64,000 nucleotides of DNA, from NCBI RefSeq assembly GCF_900105495.1, contig NZ_FNTF01000002.1:3588501-3652500 (forward strand), given 5' to 3'. A program made the position numbers and the translations under genes. The notes beneath the pieces were generated by a model that saw nothing but the letters and a program-made list of their open reading frames with translations, searched no databases and was not told where the DNA came from. Source of the DNA: Pseudomonas frederiksbergensis (lineage in GTDB: Bacteria; Pseudomonadota; Gammaproteobacteria; Pseudomonadales; Pseudomonadaceae). Shown here in pieces: positions 46,138 to 55,448 of the stretch (positions are counted from its first letter, which is position 1; the number at the start of each line of letters is the position of its first letter).

Positions 46138-47229
46138 CTAATCCAGGATGAACAGGTCTCCTTCCACATCCGTATCGCCGTGTTTACGACTCTCTGCCGC
46201 AGAGTCGTAGACGATCATCAGAACCTCCCCGGGCTGCTCGCCCGATTGGAACAGACACATGCCTTCAGCGTGATCGTTGCCTTGCCCGAAAGGCACCTCC
46301 AGCACCTTCTCCAATTGATCGGTGAAGACCACGCTTTCCTCGTCGGACGCGAAACCGCCGCGCCAGCGGAAGACCGTTACCGGACCGTCCTGCTCCATCG
46401 TAGGGCCCGCCAGGATCAGCAGATCGTCACCGCGGGTGCACAGGTCACGCAAGCCCAGCCCATTGAGCGCGAAGAAGTGCTTGCGGTAGCGGCGCCCATC
46501 CGGACCGATCTTCTTCAGCACCAGCGTGTCAGTCGAGGCGTCGTTCAGCTCAGGTTCTATCTCCAGCAACACGGCCCAGCCGCGTAGCACCGGTCCACGC
46601 AGCCCCAGCAGAAGGCGCGAGCCGATCACCGCCAACCCTTCGATATCGAAGCCGTTGTCCTTACCCGGGATACGCAGGAAGTCGCGTAGCTGAGGATCTT
46701 CAGCAATGGCCGCGGTCAGGTCGTTACCGGTTTCGTTGCCCGGTAGTTGCGCCGCTGTACGTCCATCGGCATCCACTTTCCTGGCGAGTACATAGCTGTC
46801 GTTTTGCTGCACCACAGGGATGCGGGCCAGCAGGAAACGATTGCCGTCCGCCTCTACTGTCGACAGGCGCTTGATATTCTTCTGTGCAGAAGTGCCGGCC
46901 TCGGCTTTCTTTCGCTTCAGGCTATGGGAGCCCACCACCCAAAGGTAGCCACTGTCAGGGACATAGGCCAAGCCTTCGATATCAATCTCGGCGTCTTGTT
47001 TCGGTATGGGCAGATCCAGATATTCCAGGAGCGCAAACGATTTGTGCTCGTCGCACCTTACGACGCCGCCGGGCGCAGCATCCTGGATTTTCAGGCGTTC
47101 CAGGCTCGTGGTTTCGTCGTTCGCCACCCAGAGTGTGTCGTCAATCTGCTGAGCGACCGAAAGGCCATTGCGCAACGACGCAAACGCTGGATCAAAGCTC
47201 AACAGCGCAAAACTGCTTCGGTGGCTCAT
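46138..47229 (-). CDS. DUF3616 protein
   Basis: 363 residues with repeated beta-rich blocks (AEIDIEGLAYVPDSGYLWVVGS; NGFDIEGLAVIGSRLLLGLRGP; GNDHAEGMCLF) consistent with a beta-propeller of the DUF3616 family. No signal peptide. Function not known. Confidence 0.85.
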   Translation of the reverse strand: MSHRSSFALLSFDPAFASLRNGLSVAQQIDDTLWVANDETTSLERLKIQDAAPGGVVRCDEHKSFALLEYLDLPIPKQDAEIDIEGLAYVPDSGYLWVVGSHSLKRKKAEAGTSAQKNIKRLSTVEADGNRFLLARIPVVQQNDSYVLARKVDADGRTAAQLPGNETGNDLTAAIAEDPQLRDFLRIPGKDNGFDIEGLAVIGSRLLLGLRGPVLRGWAVLLEIEPELNDASTDTLVLKKIGPDGRRYRKHFFALNGLGLRDLCTRGDDLLILAGPTMEQDGPVTVFRWRGGFASDEESVVFTDQLEKVLEVPFGQGNDHAEGMCLFQSGEQPGEVLMIVYDSAAESRKHGDTDVEGDLFILD

Positions 47230-47573
47230 GAGCGGTCTCCTGTTTTTATGGCGCGGCGCGCCGGTTATTCAGAACCGGCTTCTGAACGTGTTCTTGGTCC
47301 AGTGCATCCACTCATCCTAGCCGACCTGTGCACCGCTGATGGCTCAGGTCCCTTCGCCGCAAGCAACCAGAATTAGTTCCGTCAACGTTCAAAATAGCCG
47401 ACCAACGGTAACCCCGGCAGGCACAAAGCCTGCACTAATCACCTCGACGATCATTTGACGTCAATCTACTGCCATACCGTTTTCCTGATCAGCAGACCCA
47501 ATTGACACAGCTCAATAGCGTCGGTTCGAGCGCAACTGTGGCCGCAACATTCCCCGCATACAGGATTATTGAC
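47230..47573. other. gap between DUF3616 and PL7 genes
   Basis: Divergent promoters are expected. No gene, repeat or clear operator recognised. Confidence 0.4.
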
Positions 47574-48242
47574 ATGATCGACCTCGCCACCTGGAATTTA
47601 AGCATCCCTGAAGGCAGCCCACCGGCCACCATAGAAACGCCTCGACTGGCGCAAGGCTTCAAGGGCCAGTATTTCAGTTCTGAAGCCGCTACCCTTTCTT
47701 TCTGGGCACCTGTAACCGGTTCCAGGACGGCCAACGCTATTTACCCGCGCAGCGAGTTGCGGGAAACCTATAGCGATGGAAGGCTACGCAACTGGCAGTA
47801 TTCAGCGGCGGATAACATTCTGCGGGCGAATCTGAGCGTCAATCAGGTGCCCAGCTCCGGCAAGATCGTGATTGGTCAGATTCACAACAAGGACAGCAAC
47901 AGTCCCATGGTGAAGCTGGAATACCAATACAAAACGTCGGCTTCGACGGGAAACATTGTCGCCAAGGTGCGCATGCGCGCCGACGATGAAGAGGGCCAGG
48001 TCATTACCATTGCGACGGGTGTGCCGCTCGGCCGCAACTTTTCCTACCAGCTCCACCTCAGCCCGAAGGGCGCGCTGGGCATCAGCGCAGCAGGAAACAA
48101 CTGGAGAACCACCATCGACCCGAGCTGGAAGACCAAGCCACTGTATTTCAAAGCGGGCGCATATGTGCAGGACAACACCGGCTATCCCACCGAGGGCGGA
48201 AAAGTGACGTTCAGGATGCTGGAGGTCCAACACAACAATTAG
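47574..48242 (+). CDS. polysaccharide lyase family 7 alginate lyase
   Basis: 222 residues, one PL7 jelly-roll domain: RSELR (59-63), QIH (102-104) and the block YFKAGAYVQ near residue 195 are the three signature regions of the catalytic cleft. It would cleave alginate by beta-elimination. Start taken at MIDLATWNL; the open frame to 47502 gives no signal peptide either, so the enzyme may stay in the cell or leave by another route, as for small PL7 lyases such as PA1167 (recalled length similar). Confidence 0.9.
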   Translation: MIDLATWNLSIPEGSPPATIETPRLAQGFKGQYFSSEAATLSFWAPVTGSRTANAIYPRSELRETYSDGRLRNWQYSAADNILRANLSVNQVPSSGKIVIGQIHNKDSNSPMVKLEYQYKTSASTGNIVAKVRMRADDEEGQVITIATGVPLGRNFSYQLHLSPKGALGISAAGNNWRTTIDPSWKTKPLYFKAGAYVQDNTGYPTEGGKVTFRMLEVQHNN

Positions 48243-48509
48243 TCGCTTCTTTAGGTCACTACCGTTGGCACGCCGATCCGAAGGGTGAAAACCTTTAGTG
48301 GATTTCCTCGTCGATCGGCTACCAAGTGGCTAGCTGTCAGTGAACTCAACCGCGTGGACGGCAGATGCCCTCGAAGCCTTTCAAAACCATTGCGTGCGCA
48401 TACAGGGGGATTGCACCGTTTCGCGATGGGCAGCTATCGGCCCAAACCAGCCCCTGATGTATGTTTGTTGTCGCCATTTATTATTGGCACTCATGGAGGA
48501 TTCTGACTG

Positions 48510-49079
48510 ATGGCACGCGTGGGATTGATACTGACACCCGGTTTTGCGGACTGGGAATACGCTTTCATTGCTGGAACTGCGTCCCCGTTTTACGGGATCG
48601 ACGTCAGGTTTTTCGCTCCTGCTGCGGGGCAGTTCCGCTCGCAAGGTGGATTGGCAGTAACGGTCGATAGCAGTTTGCAAGAATGTCTGGACTGGAAACC
48701 GGACGTTGTTGTCGTCATTGGAGGAATGGTCTGGGAGCGTTCAGACGCACCGGATATTCGGGCCTTTCTTCACGCCAGTCGTTCAAGTGGAGCTGCAATT
48801 GCCGGTATTTGTGGGGGAACGCTGGCACTTGCCAGGGCCGGGCTTCTCGACACGGTTCCTCATACTTCAAACAGCGCTGATTTCTTAAAACAGCATGCCG
48901 TAGGTTATGAAGGGGGCACGCTTTATCAAAACAGTCCGGTCGCAGTGGTTGCAGACCGCATCATCACTGCTCCAGGCCCTGCACCCGTTAGTTTCACCTG
49001 CGCAGTGTTCGAAGGTGCCGGGCTATCTTCGGAAATCATTTCTCAGTTCAGGTCAATGTTGGCAGCGGAACATCGGTGA
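48510..49079 (+). CDS. DJ-1/PfpI-family protein
   Basis: 189 residues; nucleophile Cys101 in AGICGGTLALA, N-terminal VGLILTPGFADWEY. Related to ThiJ/PfpI glyoxalase, chaperone or amidotransferase-like enzymes. GGAGG about 10 bases upstream of ATG. Role not assigned. A diverged hairpin of the 10787 type follows. Confidence 0.82.
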   Translation: MARVGLILTPGFADWEYAFIAGTASPFYGIDVRFFAPAAGQFRSQGGLAVTVDSSLQECLDWKPDVVVVIGGMVWERSDAPDIRAFLHASRSSGAAIAGICGGTLALARAGLLDTVPHTSNSADFLKQHAVGYEGGTLYQNSPVAVVADRIITAPGPAPVSFTCAVFEGAGLSSEIISQFRSMLAAEHR

Positions 49080-49113
49080 TCGCTTGGTCGTAAAAACAGC
49101 CGATCCGATAAAA

Positions 49114-49152
49114 GGTGACGGATCTATTTAGCGAAAAAATAAATCTGTCACC
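49114..49152. terminator. diverged copy of the GGTGACAGATCTATTT palindrome
   Basis: GGTGACGGATCTATTT, AGCGAAAA, AATAAATCTGTCACC. Starts 35 bp after the DJ-1 stop. Same family as the two copies bordering the Hcp island. Confidence 0.65.
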
Positions 49153-49215
49153 TATTGAACGCTGAAACTACTCAAGCGGTTTTTTTGAACTGCGACAGTT
49201 TCTCGTACCCCGATT

Positions 49216-50268
49216 CTACAAACTGTCTTCTTTGTAGATAGACGACTGAAGAAACTCTGCTATCAGCGATGTAATTTGCTGTTGAATCTCCCCGCGCGGG
49301 CGAGCGTTGTTGCCATCTCGGCAAATGATGCCATCGCCTGGTACTTCTTCTTCAAGCAATGCCTGCGCGCCAGGTTTGCACATCGACAAGAAACTGAAAT
49401 GGCTTGCATCGCTGATTTCGACGTAGCGGCTTGATGCCGAAGGCAGGCGTTTGACCAGATTGGCAGACTCCAACTCAGCGGGAAGCTCCTCCGACGGTAC
49501 GCCGGCAGCGATCACCAGCGCGGGTACCGGCAGCGTTGCCAGGCTTTCATCGGTCATGCCCCGTGAAAGGCCCAGGTCCAAGGTAACCACAGCAGTGACG
49601 CGTTTATCGCGCCAATCGGCGGTCAATGCGGCCTTTGATTCCGAGGTGGTTGCGGGGTTTATCTTTGCGTAGACGGTGCAACTTGATAACTGCGGGTGGG
49701 CTTTGCAGTCATGGGCGAAGCGGTCTGGATCGAACCGGGCGCCGGCGATTTCCAGGGCGGTCCAGCCGCCGAGTGAATGGCCCACCACCGCAATTCGGTC
49801 ATTGGCGACCAAGCCGAATTTTTCAGGTTGAGTCGTGACCCCATCAATAGCTCTGCGCAAATCAACGGGCCGCTGCCATAACTGCGCCGCTGCTGGAGGG
49901 CTACGGTCATGAGTGGTAGTGCCGGGGTGGTTGATTGCGGCGACGATGTAACCCCTATGAGCCAGAGCACTGGCAAGCCAGATCTGGTTGCTCCAGTTAC
50001 CTCTGTACCCGTGGGAGAGCACCAACAATGGATGCTTGCCAGCAGCAGGCGGCGCGTCACGAACGGCAGAAGCCCCGACGAACACCGCATCATCACCAAT
50101 CATTTGCGTGGCAGCGGTAGTTGCACTGGGGTACCAGACGACCATTTCTAGCGCACGGTCATTGTGCGAGTCCGCCAGTGTGGAAGCGTGGAAGCCGACA
50201 GGGTTCTCGTCAGCGAGTGCGAGAGTCGTCAGCCCGGTCAACAACAGGGCGCCAAAAGCTATTTTCAA
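49216..50268 (-). CDS. alpha/beta hydrolase, PAF-acetylhydrolase/dienelactone-hydrolase type
   Basis: 350 residues, signal peptide MKIAFGALLLTGLTTLALA. The nucleophile elbow GHSLGG and the oxyanion-hole region LSHGYRGN are visible; a late SDASHFSF may supply the His. The first codon is TTG (50268), with AAGGAAG upstream; no ATG fits. Exported esterase of unknown substrate. Confidence 0.82.
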   Translation of the reverse strand: MKIAFGALLLTGLTTLALADENPVGFHASTLADSHNDRALEMVVWYPSATTAATQMIGDDAVFVGASAVRDAPPAAGKHPLLVLSHGYRGNWSNQIWLASALAHRGYIVAAINHPGTTTHDRSPPAAAQLWQRPVDLRRAIDGVTTQPEKFGLVANDRIAVVGHSLGGWTALEIAGARFDPDRFAHDCKAHPQLSSCTVYAKINPATTSESKAALTADWRDKRVTAVVTLDLGLSRGMTDESLATLPVPALVIAAGVPSEELPAELESANLVKRLPSASSRYVEISDASHFSFLSMCKPGAQALLEEEVPGDGIICRDGNNARPRGEIQQQITSLIAEFLQSSIYKEDSL

Positions 50269-50335
50269 TGCCGTTTCTTCCTTGATTAGACAAGTGCATG
50301 GTATGAGTTCAGCGCCCGTTTATAACGCAAGGTGC

Positions 50336-50821
50336 TCAAAGTTTGTAGCCAATCTGCCGCAACAGGCTCTTGCGCCACAGGATGTCTTCCTCGCCTTCAA
50401 TGTCACGGGCACAGAAGCCGTCCACCACGCCCAGAATCGCTCGCCCTTGCTCCGTCTCGACGAGAATCACTTCAGTCGGGTTGGCCGTTGCACAAAAAAT
50501 ACGGCACACCTCTGGAACCATTTTGACGGCGTTCAACACGTTTACGGGATAGAAGCCATCGTCGAGGAAAACGATGAAGCTATGGCCCGCGCCAATGGCT
50601 GTCGCATTCTTCTGGGCCAGTTCGATCATGGCGGTATCGGTGCCGGACCAGCGCACCAGGCATTTGCCGGAAGCTTCGCAAAAGGCCACGCCAAAGCGGA
50701 TTCCCGGCACGGCATTGACCAACGCTTCGTGGATGTCCTCGACGGACTTGATGAAGTGCGTCTGCCCCAGAATGAAGTTCGTCGCTTCCGGTTTATCGAT
50801 TTTCAACGTGCTGAGTTGCAT
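50336..50821 (-). CDS. adenosine-specific kinase family protein
   Basis: 161 residues matching the Adenosine_kin (DUF355) family: NFILGQTHFIKSVEDIHEAL, GIRFGVAFCEASGKCLVRWSG and ILGVVDGFCARDIEGEED. The activity was assigned from archaeal or thermophile members; its role in Pseudomonas is unclear. Confidence 0.85.
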   Translation of the reverse strand: MQLSTLKIDKPEATNFILGQTHFIKSVEDIHEALVNAVPGIRFGVAFCEASGKCLVRWSGTDTAMIELAQKNATAIGAGHSFIVFLDDGFYPVNVLNAVKMVPEVCRIFCATANPTEVILVETEQGRAILGVVDGFCARDIEGEEDILWRKSLLRQIGYKL

Positions 50822-50994
50822 CTCGAACGCCTCCTTCCACGATGTCGTTAATCTTCAGCCTAGCGTGAGAACGAGCCGGACGTTGATCGCCGCTGCGGTT
50901 GATACTTGAAAATACAAAAGACCCCGGTGCTGACACAGTGCAGATACATCAGTGCGCTTTCATGGGCCAGCCCCCACTCATAGAGAGAATTGCC

Positions 50995-51195
50995 ATGTAC
51001 CGCAAACTGCAGCAGGTCGCGAAGTTCCTCAGCCAGAGCGCCCGTTTGATGGTCGGAGTGCCCGATTACGATAACTACGTTGCGCAAATGGCGCTCAATC
51101 ATCCCGGCGAGCCGGTCATGAGCTATTCAGCGTTTTTTCGAGAGCGTCAGGAGGCCCGTTTCGGCCGTGGAAAATGCAATACCCGTTGCTGCTAG
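50995..51195 (+). CDS. YbdD/YjiX-family small protein
   Basis: 66 residues: ARLMVGVPDYDNYVAQMALN, PVMSYSAFFRERQEARFG and a terminal CC. In E. coli and Pseudomonas this partner normally follows a CstA/BtsT pyruvate or peptide transporter gene. Here no such gene is adjacent. GAGAGAATTGCC precedes the ATG at 50995. Confidence 0.88.
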   Translation: MYRKLQQVAKFLSQSARLMVGVPDYDNYVAQMALNHPGEPVMSYSAFFRERQEARFGRGKCNTRCC

Positions 51196-51325
51196 AACTT
51201 CGCATAGTTCAACGCATCGACAATGGCCGAGCCGCCGATGCCGGTCAGCATCAGTACCTGATGACCATCTTGCGACGCGATGTCAGTGGCTGTTAAATCA
51301 GACAGACCACTTTTAAGGTCAAAAG
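51192..51325 (-). pseudogene. 3' gene remnant
   Basis: A minus-strand frame reads SDLTATDIASQDGHQVLML and TGIGGSAIVDALNYAKF then a stop, with normal Pseudomonas codon use but no start; it fuses into the upstream region of the GlxA-type gene. Looks like the tail of a lost larger gene. Identity unknown. Confidence 0.35.
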
Positions 51326-51337
51326 AAAGCCGCCACC

Positions 51338-52270
51338 ATGCACACCATCGGACTCATCGTTTACCCCGGTTTTCAGGTGTTGGGCCTGGCCATGTGCGCC
51401 ACGTTCGAGTTGGCCAACATGGCCACCGACGAGCCGGCGTACGACATTGCCTTGCTGTCCGAGCTCGGCGGCACGGTGCAGACTTCCGCCGGTTTTGGCG
51501 TGGAAACCACGGCGTTCGACCAGCGCTCGTTCGACACGCTGCTGGTGATGGGCGACAACCTGATCCGCCCGGTATCCCCGGGCATGGTGGCGTTTTTGCG
51601 CAACGCCAGTCGGACCACCCGGCGTCTGGGCTCGATCTGCACCGGCGCGATTGCGCTGGCCGAGGCCGGGTTGCTCGACGGTCGGCGGGCGACCACTCAC
51701 TGGTGTCACGCGCCGGCGCTGCAGAAGGCGTACCCGCAGGTGAAGGTCGAGGAAGACCGGATCTTCATCAATGACGGCAACATCTGGACGGCGGCGGGCA
51801 TGAGCGCTTGTGTCGATCTGGCATTGGCCCTGGTTGAAGGCGACCTGGGCGTGGAAGTGGCGCGGCGGGTCGCCCGGCAATTGGTGGTGTATCACCGACG
51901 CGCGGGAGGGCAGTCGCAGTTTTCGGTAATGCTCGAACTGGCGCCCAAGACCGATCGCGTCCAGGCCGCGTTGGCCTATGCCAAGCAGAACCTGAAGGCT
52001 GCACTGTCGGTCGAGGAACTGGCCAGTGCCGCCCACCTCAGCCCCCGGCAATTCAGCCGTGTGTTCCATGCCGAAACCGGGCAATCACCGGCCAAGGCCA
52101 TCGAAAACCTGCGGGTAGAAGCGGCGCGTCTGATGATGGAAACCGGTCGGCACCCCATCGACGTGGTGGCGACCGATACCGGTTTTGGCGATCGAGAGCG
52201 GATGCGTCGGGCGTTTATCCGCGCATTTGGCCAGCCACCACAGGTCATCCAGCGCGCCAATCGCGGTTGA
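51338..52270 (+). CDS. GlxA-family regulator (DJ-1/PfpI + AraC HTH)
   Basis: 310 residues: N-terminal DJ-1/PfpI-like domain (TIGLIVYPGFQVLGLAMCATFE; LGSICTGAIALAEAGLL) and C-terminal AraC domain (ALSVEELASAAHLSPRQFSRVFHAE). Members such as ArgR, CdhR and GbdR control nitrogen compound use in Pseudomonas. The nitrilase gene follows on the same strand, so nitrile or amide use is a plausible target. Confidence 0.88.
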   Translation: MHTIGLIVYPGFQVLGLAMCATFELANMATDEPAYDIALLSELGGTVQTSAGFGVETTAFDQRSFDTLLVMGDNLIRPVSPGMVAFLRNASRTTRRLGSICTGAIALAEAGLLDGRRATTHWCHAPALQKAYPQVKVEEDRIFINDGNIWTAAGMSACVDLALALVEGDLGVEVARRVARQLVVYHRRAGGQSQFSVMLELAPKTDRVQAALAYAKQNLKAALSVEELASAAHLSPRQFSRVFHAETGQSPAKAIENLRVEAARLMMETGRHPIDVVATDTGFGDRERMRRAFIRAFGQPPQVIQRANRG

Positions 52271-52295
52271 TGCCAGTCAGTCAAACGTGACACTG

Positions 52296-52408
52296 AACCT
52301 GTGGCGAGGGAGCTTGCTCCCGCTGGGTCGCGAAGCGGCCCCCTTACCCCAAAAAAGAAGGGGACTGCTGCGCAAGTCCAGCGGGAGCAAGCTCCCTCGC
52401 CACAGGTT
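52296..52408. repeat. REP-type inverted repeat between regulator and nitrilase
   Basis: AACCTGTGGCGAGGGAGCTT is mirrored by AAGCTCCCTCGCCACAGGTT at the far end. Inner parts CTTGCTCCCGCTGG and CCAGCGGGAGCAAG extend the stem. Confidence 0.88.
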
Positions 52409-52534
52409 ACTCATCGATTACCGCGGGTGATGCTTGGGATGTCCTAAAAGGTGGTGTATTCGACATTTCGGCCCAAATATTATTGGCGTAATTTTGATCT
52501 CGTTGAAGTCCATTCCCTCAATGAGATCACCGCC

Positions 52535-53509
52535 ATGACCCTCGTAAAAGCCGCCGCCGTCCAAATCAGCCCCGTTCTTTACAGCCGTGAAGGCACCGTC
52601 GACAAAGTGGTGCAGAAGATTCTCGAACTCGGCGAGCAGGGCGTGCAGTTCGCCGTGTTCCCGGAAACCATCGTGCCTTACTACCCGTACTTTTCGTTCG
52701 TTCAGTCGCCTTTCGAAATGGCGGCTGAACACCTCAAACTGCTGGATCAGGCCGTCACTGTTCCTTCGGCTGCCACCGAGGCCATCGGCGCCGCCGCCAG
52801 ACAGGCGGGCATGGTGGTTTCAATCGGTGTCAATGAACGTGACGGCGGCACGTTGTACAACGCGCAGTTGTTGTTCGACGCCGACGGCAGCCTGATTCAG
52901 CATCGGCGCAAGATTTCCCCGACCTATCACGAACGCATGATCTGGGGCATGGGCGACGGCTCAGGCCTGCGCGCCACCGACAGCGCGGTAGGGCGCATCG
53001 GCCAGTTGGCGTGTTGGGAACATTACAACCCGCTGGCTCGTTATGCCTTGATGGTTGACGGCGAACAGATCCATGCGGCGATGTATCCAGGATCGTTTGC
53101 GGGGCCTTTGTTCGCTTCACAAATGGAAGTCAGCGTTCGCCAGCATGCGTTGGAGGCGGCATGTTTCGTGGTCAACTCCACCGCTTGGCTGAACCCTGAA
53201 CAACAGGCACAAATCATGGCCGACACCGGTTGCCCCATCGGCCCGATTTCCGGTGGTTGCTTTACCGCGATCATCAGCCCGGACGGCGTGGTGCTGGGCT
53301 CGCTGACCGAAGGCGAAGGCGAGGTGATCGCCGACCTCGACATGGGCCTGATCGACAGGCGCAAACGCATGATGGATTCGCGCGGTCACTACAGCCGCCC
53401 GGAACTGCTGAGCCTGCTGATCGACCGTACACCGACGAGTCATGTGCATGAACGCAGTGCACATCCGAAGTTGATAGTGAGCGAGGTGGTAGAAGAAACC
53501 TGTCGTTAA
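52535..53509 (+). CDS. nitrilase
   Basis: 324 residues of the carbon-nitrogen hydrolase family with the triad Glu44 ([15 protein letters not shown]), Lys126 ([20 protein letters not shown], quoted) and Cys160 (LACWEHYNP). The CWEHYNPL form is that of aliphatic/arylacetonitrilases. It would convert a nitrile to carboxylic acid and ammonia. Start [10 protein letters not shown] chosen; earlier in-frame ATG at 52451 is not family-like. Confidence 0.9.
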   Translation: MTLVKAAAVQISPVLYSREGTVDKVVQKILELGEQGVQFAVFPETIVPYYPYFSFVQSPFEMAAEHLKLLDQAVTVPSAATEAIGAAARQAGMVVSIGVNERDGGTLYNAQLLFDADGSLIQHRRKISPTYHERMIWGMGDGSGLRATDSAVGRIGQLACWEHYNPLARYALMVDGEQIHAAMYPGSFAGPLFASQMEVSVRQHALEAACFVVNSTAWLNPEQQAQIMADTGCPIGPISGGCFTAIISPDGVVLGSLTEGEGEVIADLDMGLIDRRKRMMDSRGHYSRPELLSLLIDRTPTSHVHERSAHPKLIVSEVVEETCR

Positions 53510-53528
53510 GCGGCTGAGACCGTATCGA

Positions 53529-53622
53529 CCCCATCGCGGGCAAGCCACGCTCCCACAGGGGAAATGCATTCCAATGTGGGAGCGTGCGATGCGATGATCC
53601 GACTTGCCCGCGATGGGGCCAT
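53529..53622. repeat. REP-type inverted repeat
   Basis: CCCATCGCGGGCAAGCCACG and CGACTTGCCCGCGATGGGG enclose a second pair CGCTCCCACA/TGTGGGAGCG. Convergent gap after nitrilase. Confidence 0.82.
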
Positions 53623-53646
53623 TACAGGCGCTAAAAAACTCCGGCC

Positions 53647-54345
53647 TTACAGTTCCTGACCCAAAAAGATCAACGTATTGCCATGGGCCTCTGCCGCTGC
53701 GCGTTGGTTGTAGCTGTCGCGATGCGAGCAGTTGAAGCCATGTTCGGCCTCTGGGTACACGACAATTTCGACGTTATCGTTGTTCTCGAAACGTTCGGCG
53801 ATCTTTTCCACGGCTTCCAGTGGGATATGGCTGTCCTGTTCGCCGAAGTGCATCAGCAGCGGCACTTCGATTTCATCGGCGCGGTCCAGCTGATTCTGGA
53901 TTCCGCCGCCGTAATAGGCGATGGCCACGTCCACCAGCCCATTGGCGGCGGTGTGGTACGAGAGCAAACCGCCGAAGCAGTAACCAATCGAGGCGATCCC
54001 ACCGTCCAGCCCCGGTTGGGCTTTCAAGGCGTCGATGGCCAGTTCGATGTCGGTCTGTGCCTTGCCGACGTCGGTGGCGTTCATCAACTCGACGGCGCGT
54101 TTCCAGCCGGCCTCGTCGTAACCCAGTTCGATACGGTGGCCGTTGCGCCAGAACAGGTCCGGTGCAATCACCAGGTAACCGTCGGCAGCGTATTGTTCAG
54201 CGACCGAGCGGATGTGTTCATTCACGCCAAAGATTTCCTGGATCAGCACGATCCCCGGGCCTTTGCGGGTATGCGGAATGGCCAGGTAAGCGCCGAATTT
54301 GCCGTCAGCGCTGTCGATCTCGATCCATTGGGTGGTCACGCTCAT
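53647..54345 (-). CDS. dienelactone hydrolase family protein
   Basis: 232 residues; Cys123 in GYCFGG is the nucleophile, Glu36 in IQEIFGVN and later Asp and His (EQDSHIP, EAEHGF) complete the site. Standard DLH length. No ring-cleavage genes are nearby, so the true substrate is open. It lies 126 bp behind the DoxX-type gene on the same strand. Confidence 0.88.
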   Translation of the reverse strand: MSVTTQWIEIDSADGKFGAYLAIPHTRKGPGIVLIQEIFGVNEHIRSVAEQYAADGYLVIAPDLFWRNGHRIELGYDEAGWKRAVELMNATDVGKAQTDIELAIDALKAQPGLDGGIASIGYCFGGLLSYHTAANGLVDVAIAYYGGGIQNQLDRADEIEVPLLMHFGEQDSHIPLEAVEKIAERFENNDNVEIVVYPEAEHGFNCSHRDSYNQRAAAEAHGNTLIFLGQEL

Positions 54346-54471
54346 GGTGGCTCCTGTCTTCGCAAGTGAGTGGGGTGAAGGTTACTGGGCTGCGTAGTCT
54401 TGAGGCTTGGCAGCGCCTGCATACGTTTCCATCATTCGGCGAAGCCGTCCACTGCCAATACCGGTGGCGCT

Positions 54472-54987
54472 TCAACGCTTGTCGCGACGCCAGAAGACTC
54501 GAGCCAGCAGCGCATCGAGGCTGAGCTTGCCGGCACCCGAGAGCAACAGCGGCATAAAGGCCGCGAGATAGATCAGCGGCAGTTTGAAGTTGCCGTGACC
54601 TTTGTTGCTGATGGCATAACCCTGAGCAAGCTCACTCAATGTAGACCAATCGGCTGGCCAGTGAACGGCGGCGGTCGCGACGACCGTGACCACGATCAAA
54701 ATCAACGCCGAGATCCGGGTTCCCAGGCCGACCAGTATGGCCAGGGCACAGATCAGTTCAGCCCACATCGACAGTTCCCAGTTCAGCGTGGCTGGCACGC
54801 GGTTGAAGGGGAACGGGAAGTTGTCCTGAATATCGGCGAACCAGTTTTCGCCATTGAATTTTTCCAGGCCTGATTCGAAGAACTCCCAGGCGAGGAATAC
54901 CCGCAGGGTCAGTGGCGCGATCCAGCTACCGACGCAGTCGAGCTTCAGATGCAAGCCTTTTACGGCCGACGAGAGTGAGGTGGTCAT
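54472..54987 (-). CDS. DoxX-family membrane protein, HvfX-like
   Basis: 171 residues with four membrane segments ([74 protein letters not shown]) in the DoxX order. The 72-residue EGKCG-repeat protein gene lies 54 bp upstream on the same strand. DoxX proteins in this setting are called HvfX in copper-binding RiPP loci. The precursor-modifying HvfB (DUF692) and HvfC (DUF2063) are absent from the whole window. Confidence 0.78.
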   Translation of the reverse strand: MTTSLSSAVKGLHLKLDCVGSWIAPLTLRVFLAWEFFESGLEKFNGENWFADIQDNFPFPFNRVPATLNWELSMWAELICALAILVGLGTRISALILIVVTVVATAAVHWPADWSTLSELAQGYAISNKGHGNFKLPLIYLAAFMPLLLSGAGKLSLDALLARVFWRRDKR

Positions 54988-55041
54988 GGAGATCTCCGTT
55001 CAGTCAGGGAGGAGGGGCACCGCGGTGCCCCACGCAAAAGG

Positions 55042-55260
55042 TTACTTGCTGGCGCCGCACTTGCCTTCGCCGCATTTGCCTTCGCCACATTTACCTTCCG
55101 CCGGTTTTTCTGCCGAGTCGGCCTGGGCCTGGCTATAGCCGTGGGTCAGTTGTTTCATGCTGAACGCCTCGGACTCAGAGGCTGAAGCCGCGTTGGACAG
55201 GGCCAGGCCACCAGCGATGATCAGGCCGAGGGTCAAGGAAGAAGTCGAGAGTTTGAACAT
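55042..55260 (-). CDS. HvfA-like RiPP metallophore precursor with EGKCG repeats
   Basis: 72 residues: a signal peptide MFKLSTSSLTLGLIIAGGLA and onward to ASA, a linker, then EGKCG three times at residues 55-59, 60-64 and 65-69, ending ASK. In HvfA-type peptides the Cys of each EGKCG is changed to an oxazolone/thioamide that binds copper. GGAG sits 8 bases before the ATG. It leads a two-gene unit with the DoxX/HvfX-like gene. Without local HvfB/C, modification must come from elsewhere, or the peptide works unmodified. Confidence 0.8.
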   Translation of the reverse strand: MFKLSTSSLTLGLIIAGGLALSNAASASESEAFSMKQLTHGYSQAQADSAEKPAEGKCGEGKCGEGKCGASK

Positions 55261-55448
55261 GGTGATACTCCGTAGCATTGAGTGAGTTGAACGCTTTGAT
55301 TGGCGCGGCCAATCGACGGGCACAGTTCATCAAGCAGGTGTATCTGCGATGTGTCTTTGGCGAGGGGTTTTAGGGGCGGGGTGTGTCGGCAGGGGCGCTG
55401 TACACACTGTGATACGTAACCCTGAAATTTCTCGGCCAACCCGAAATC

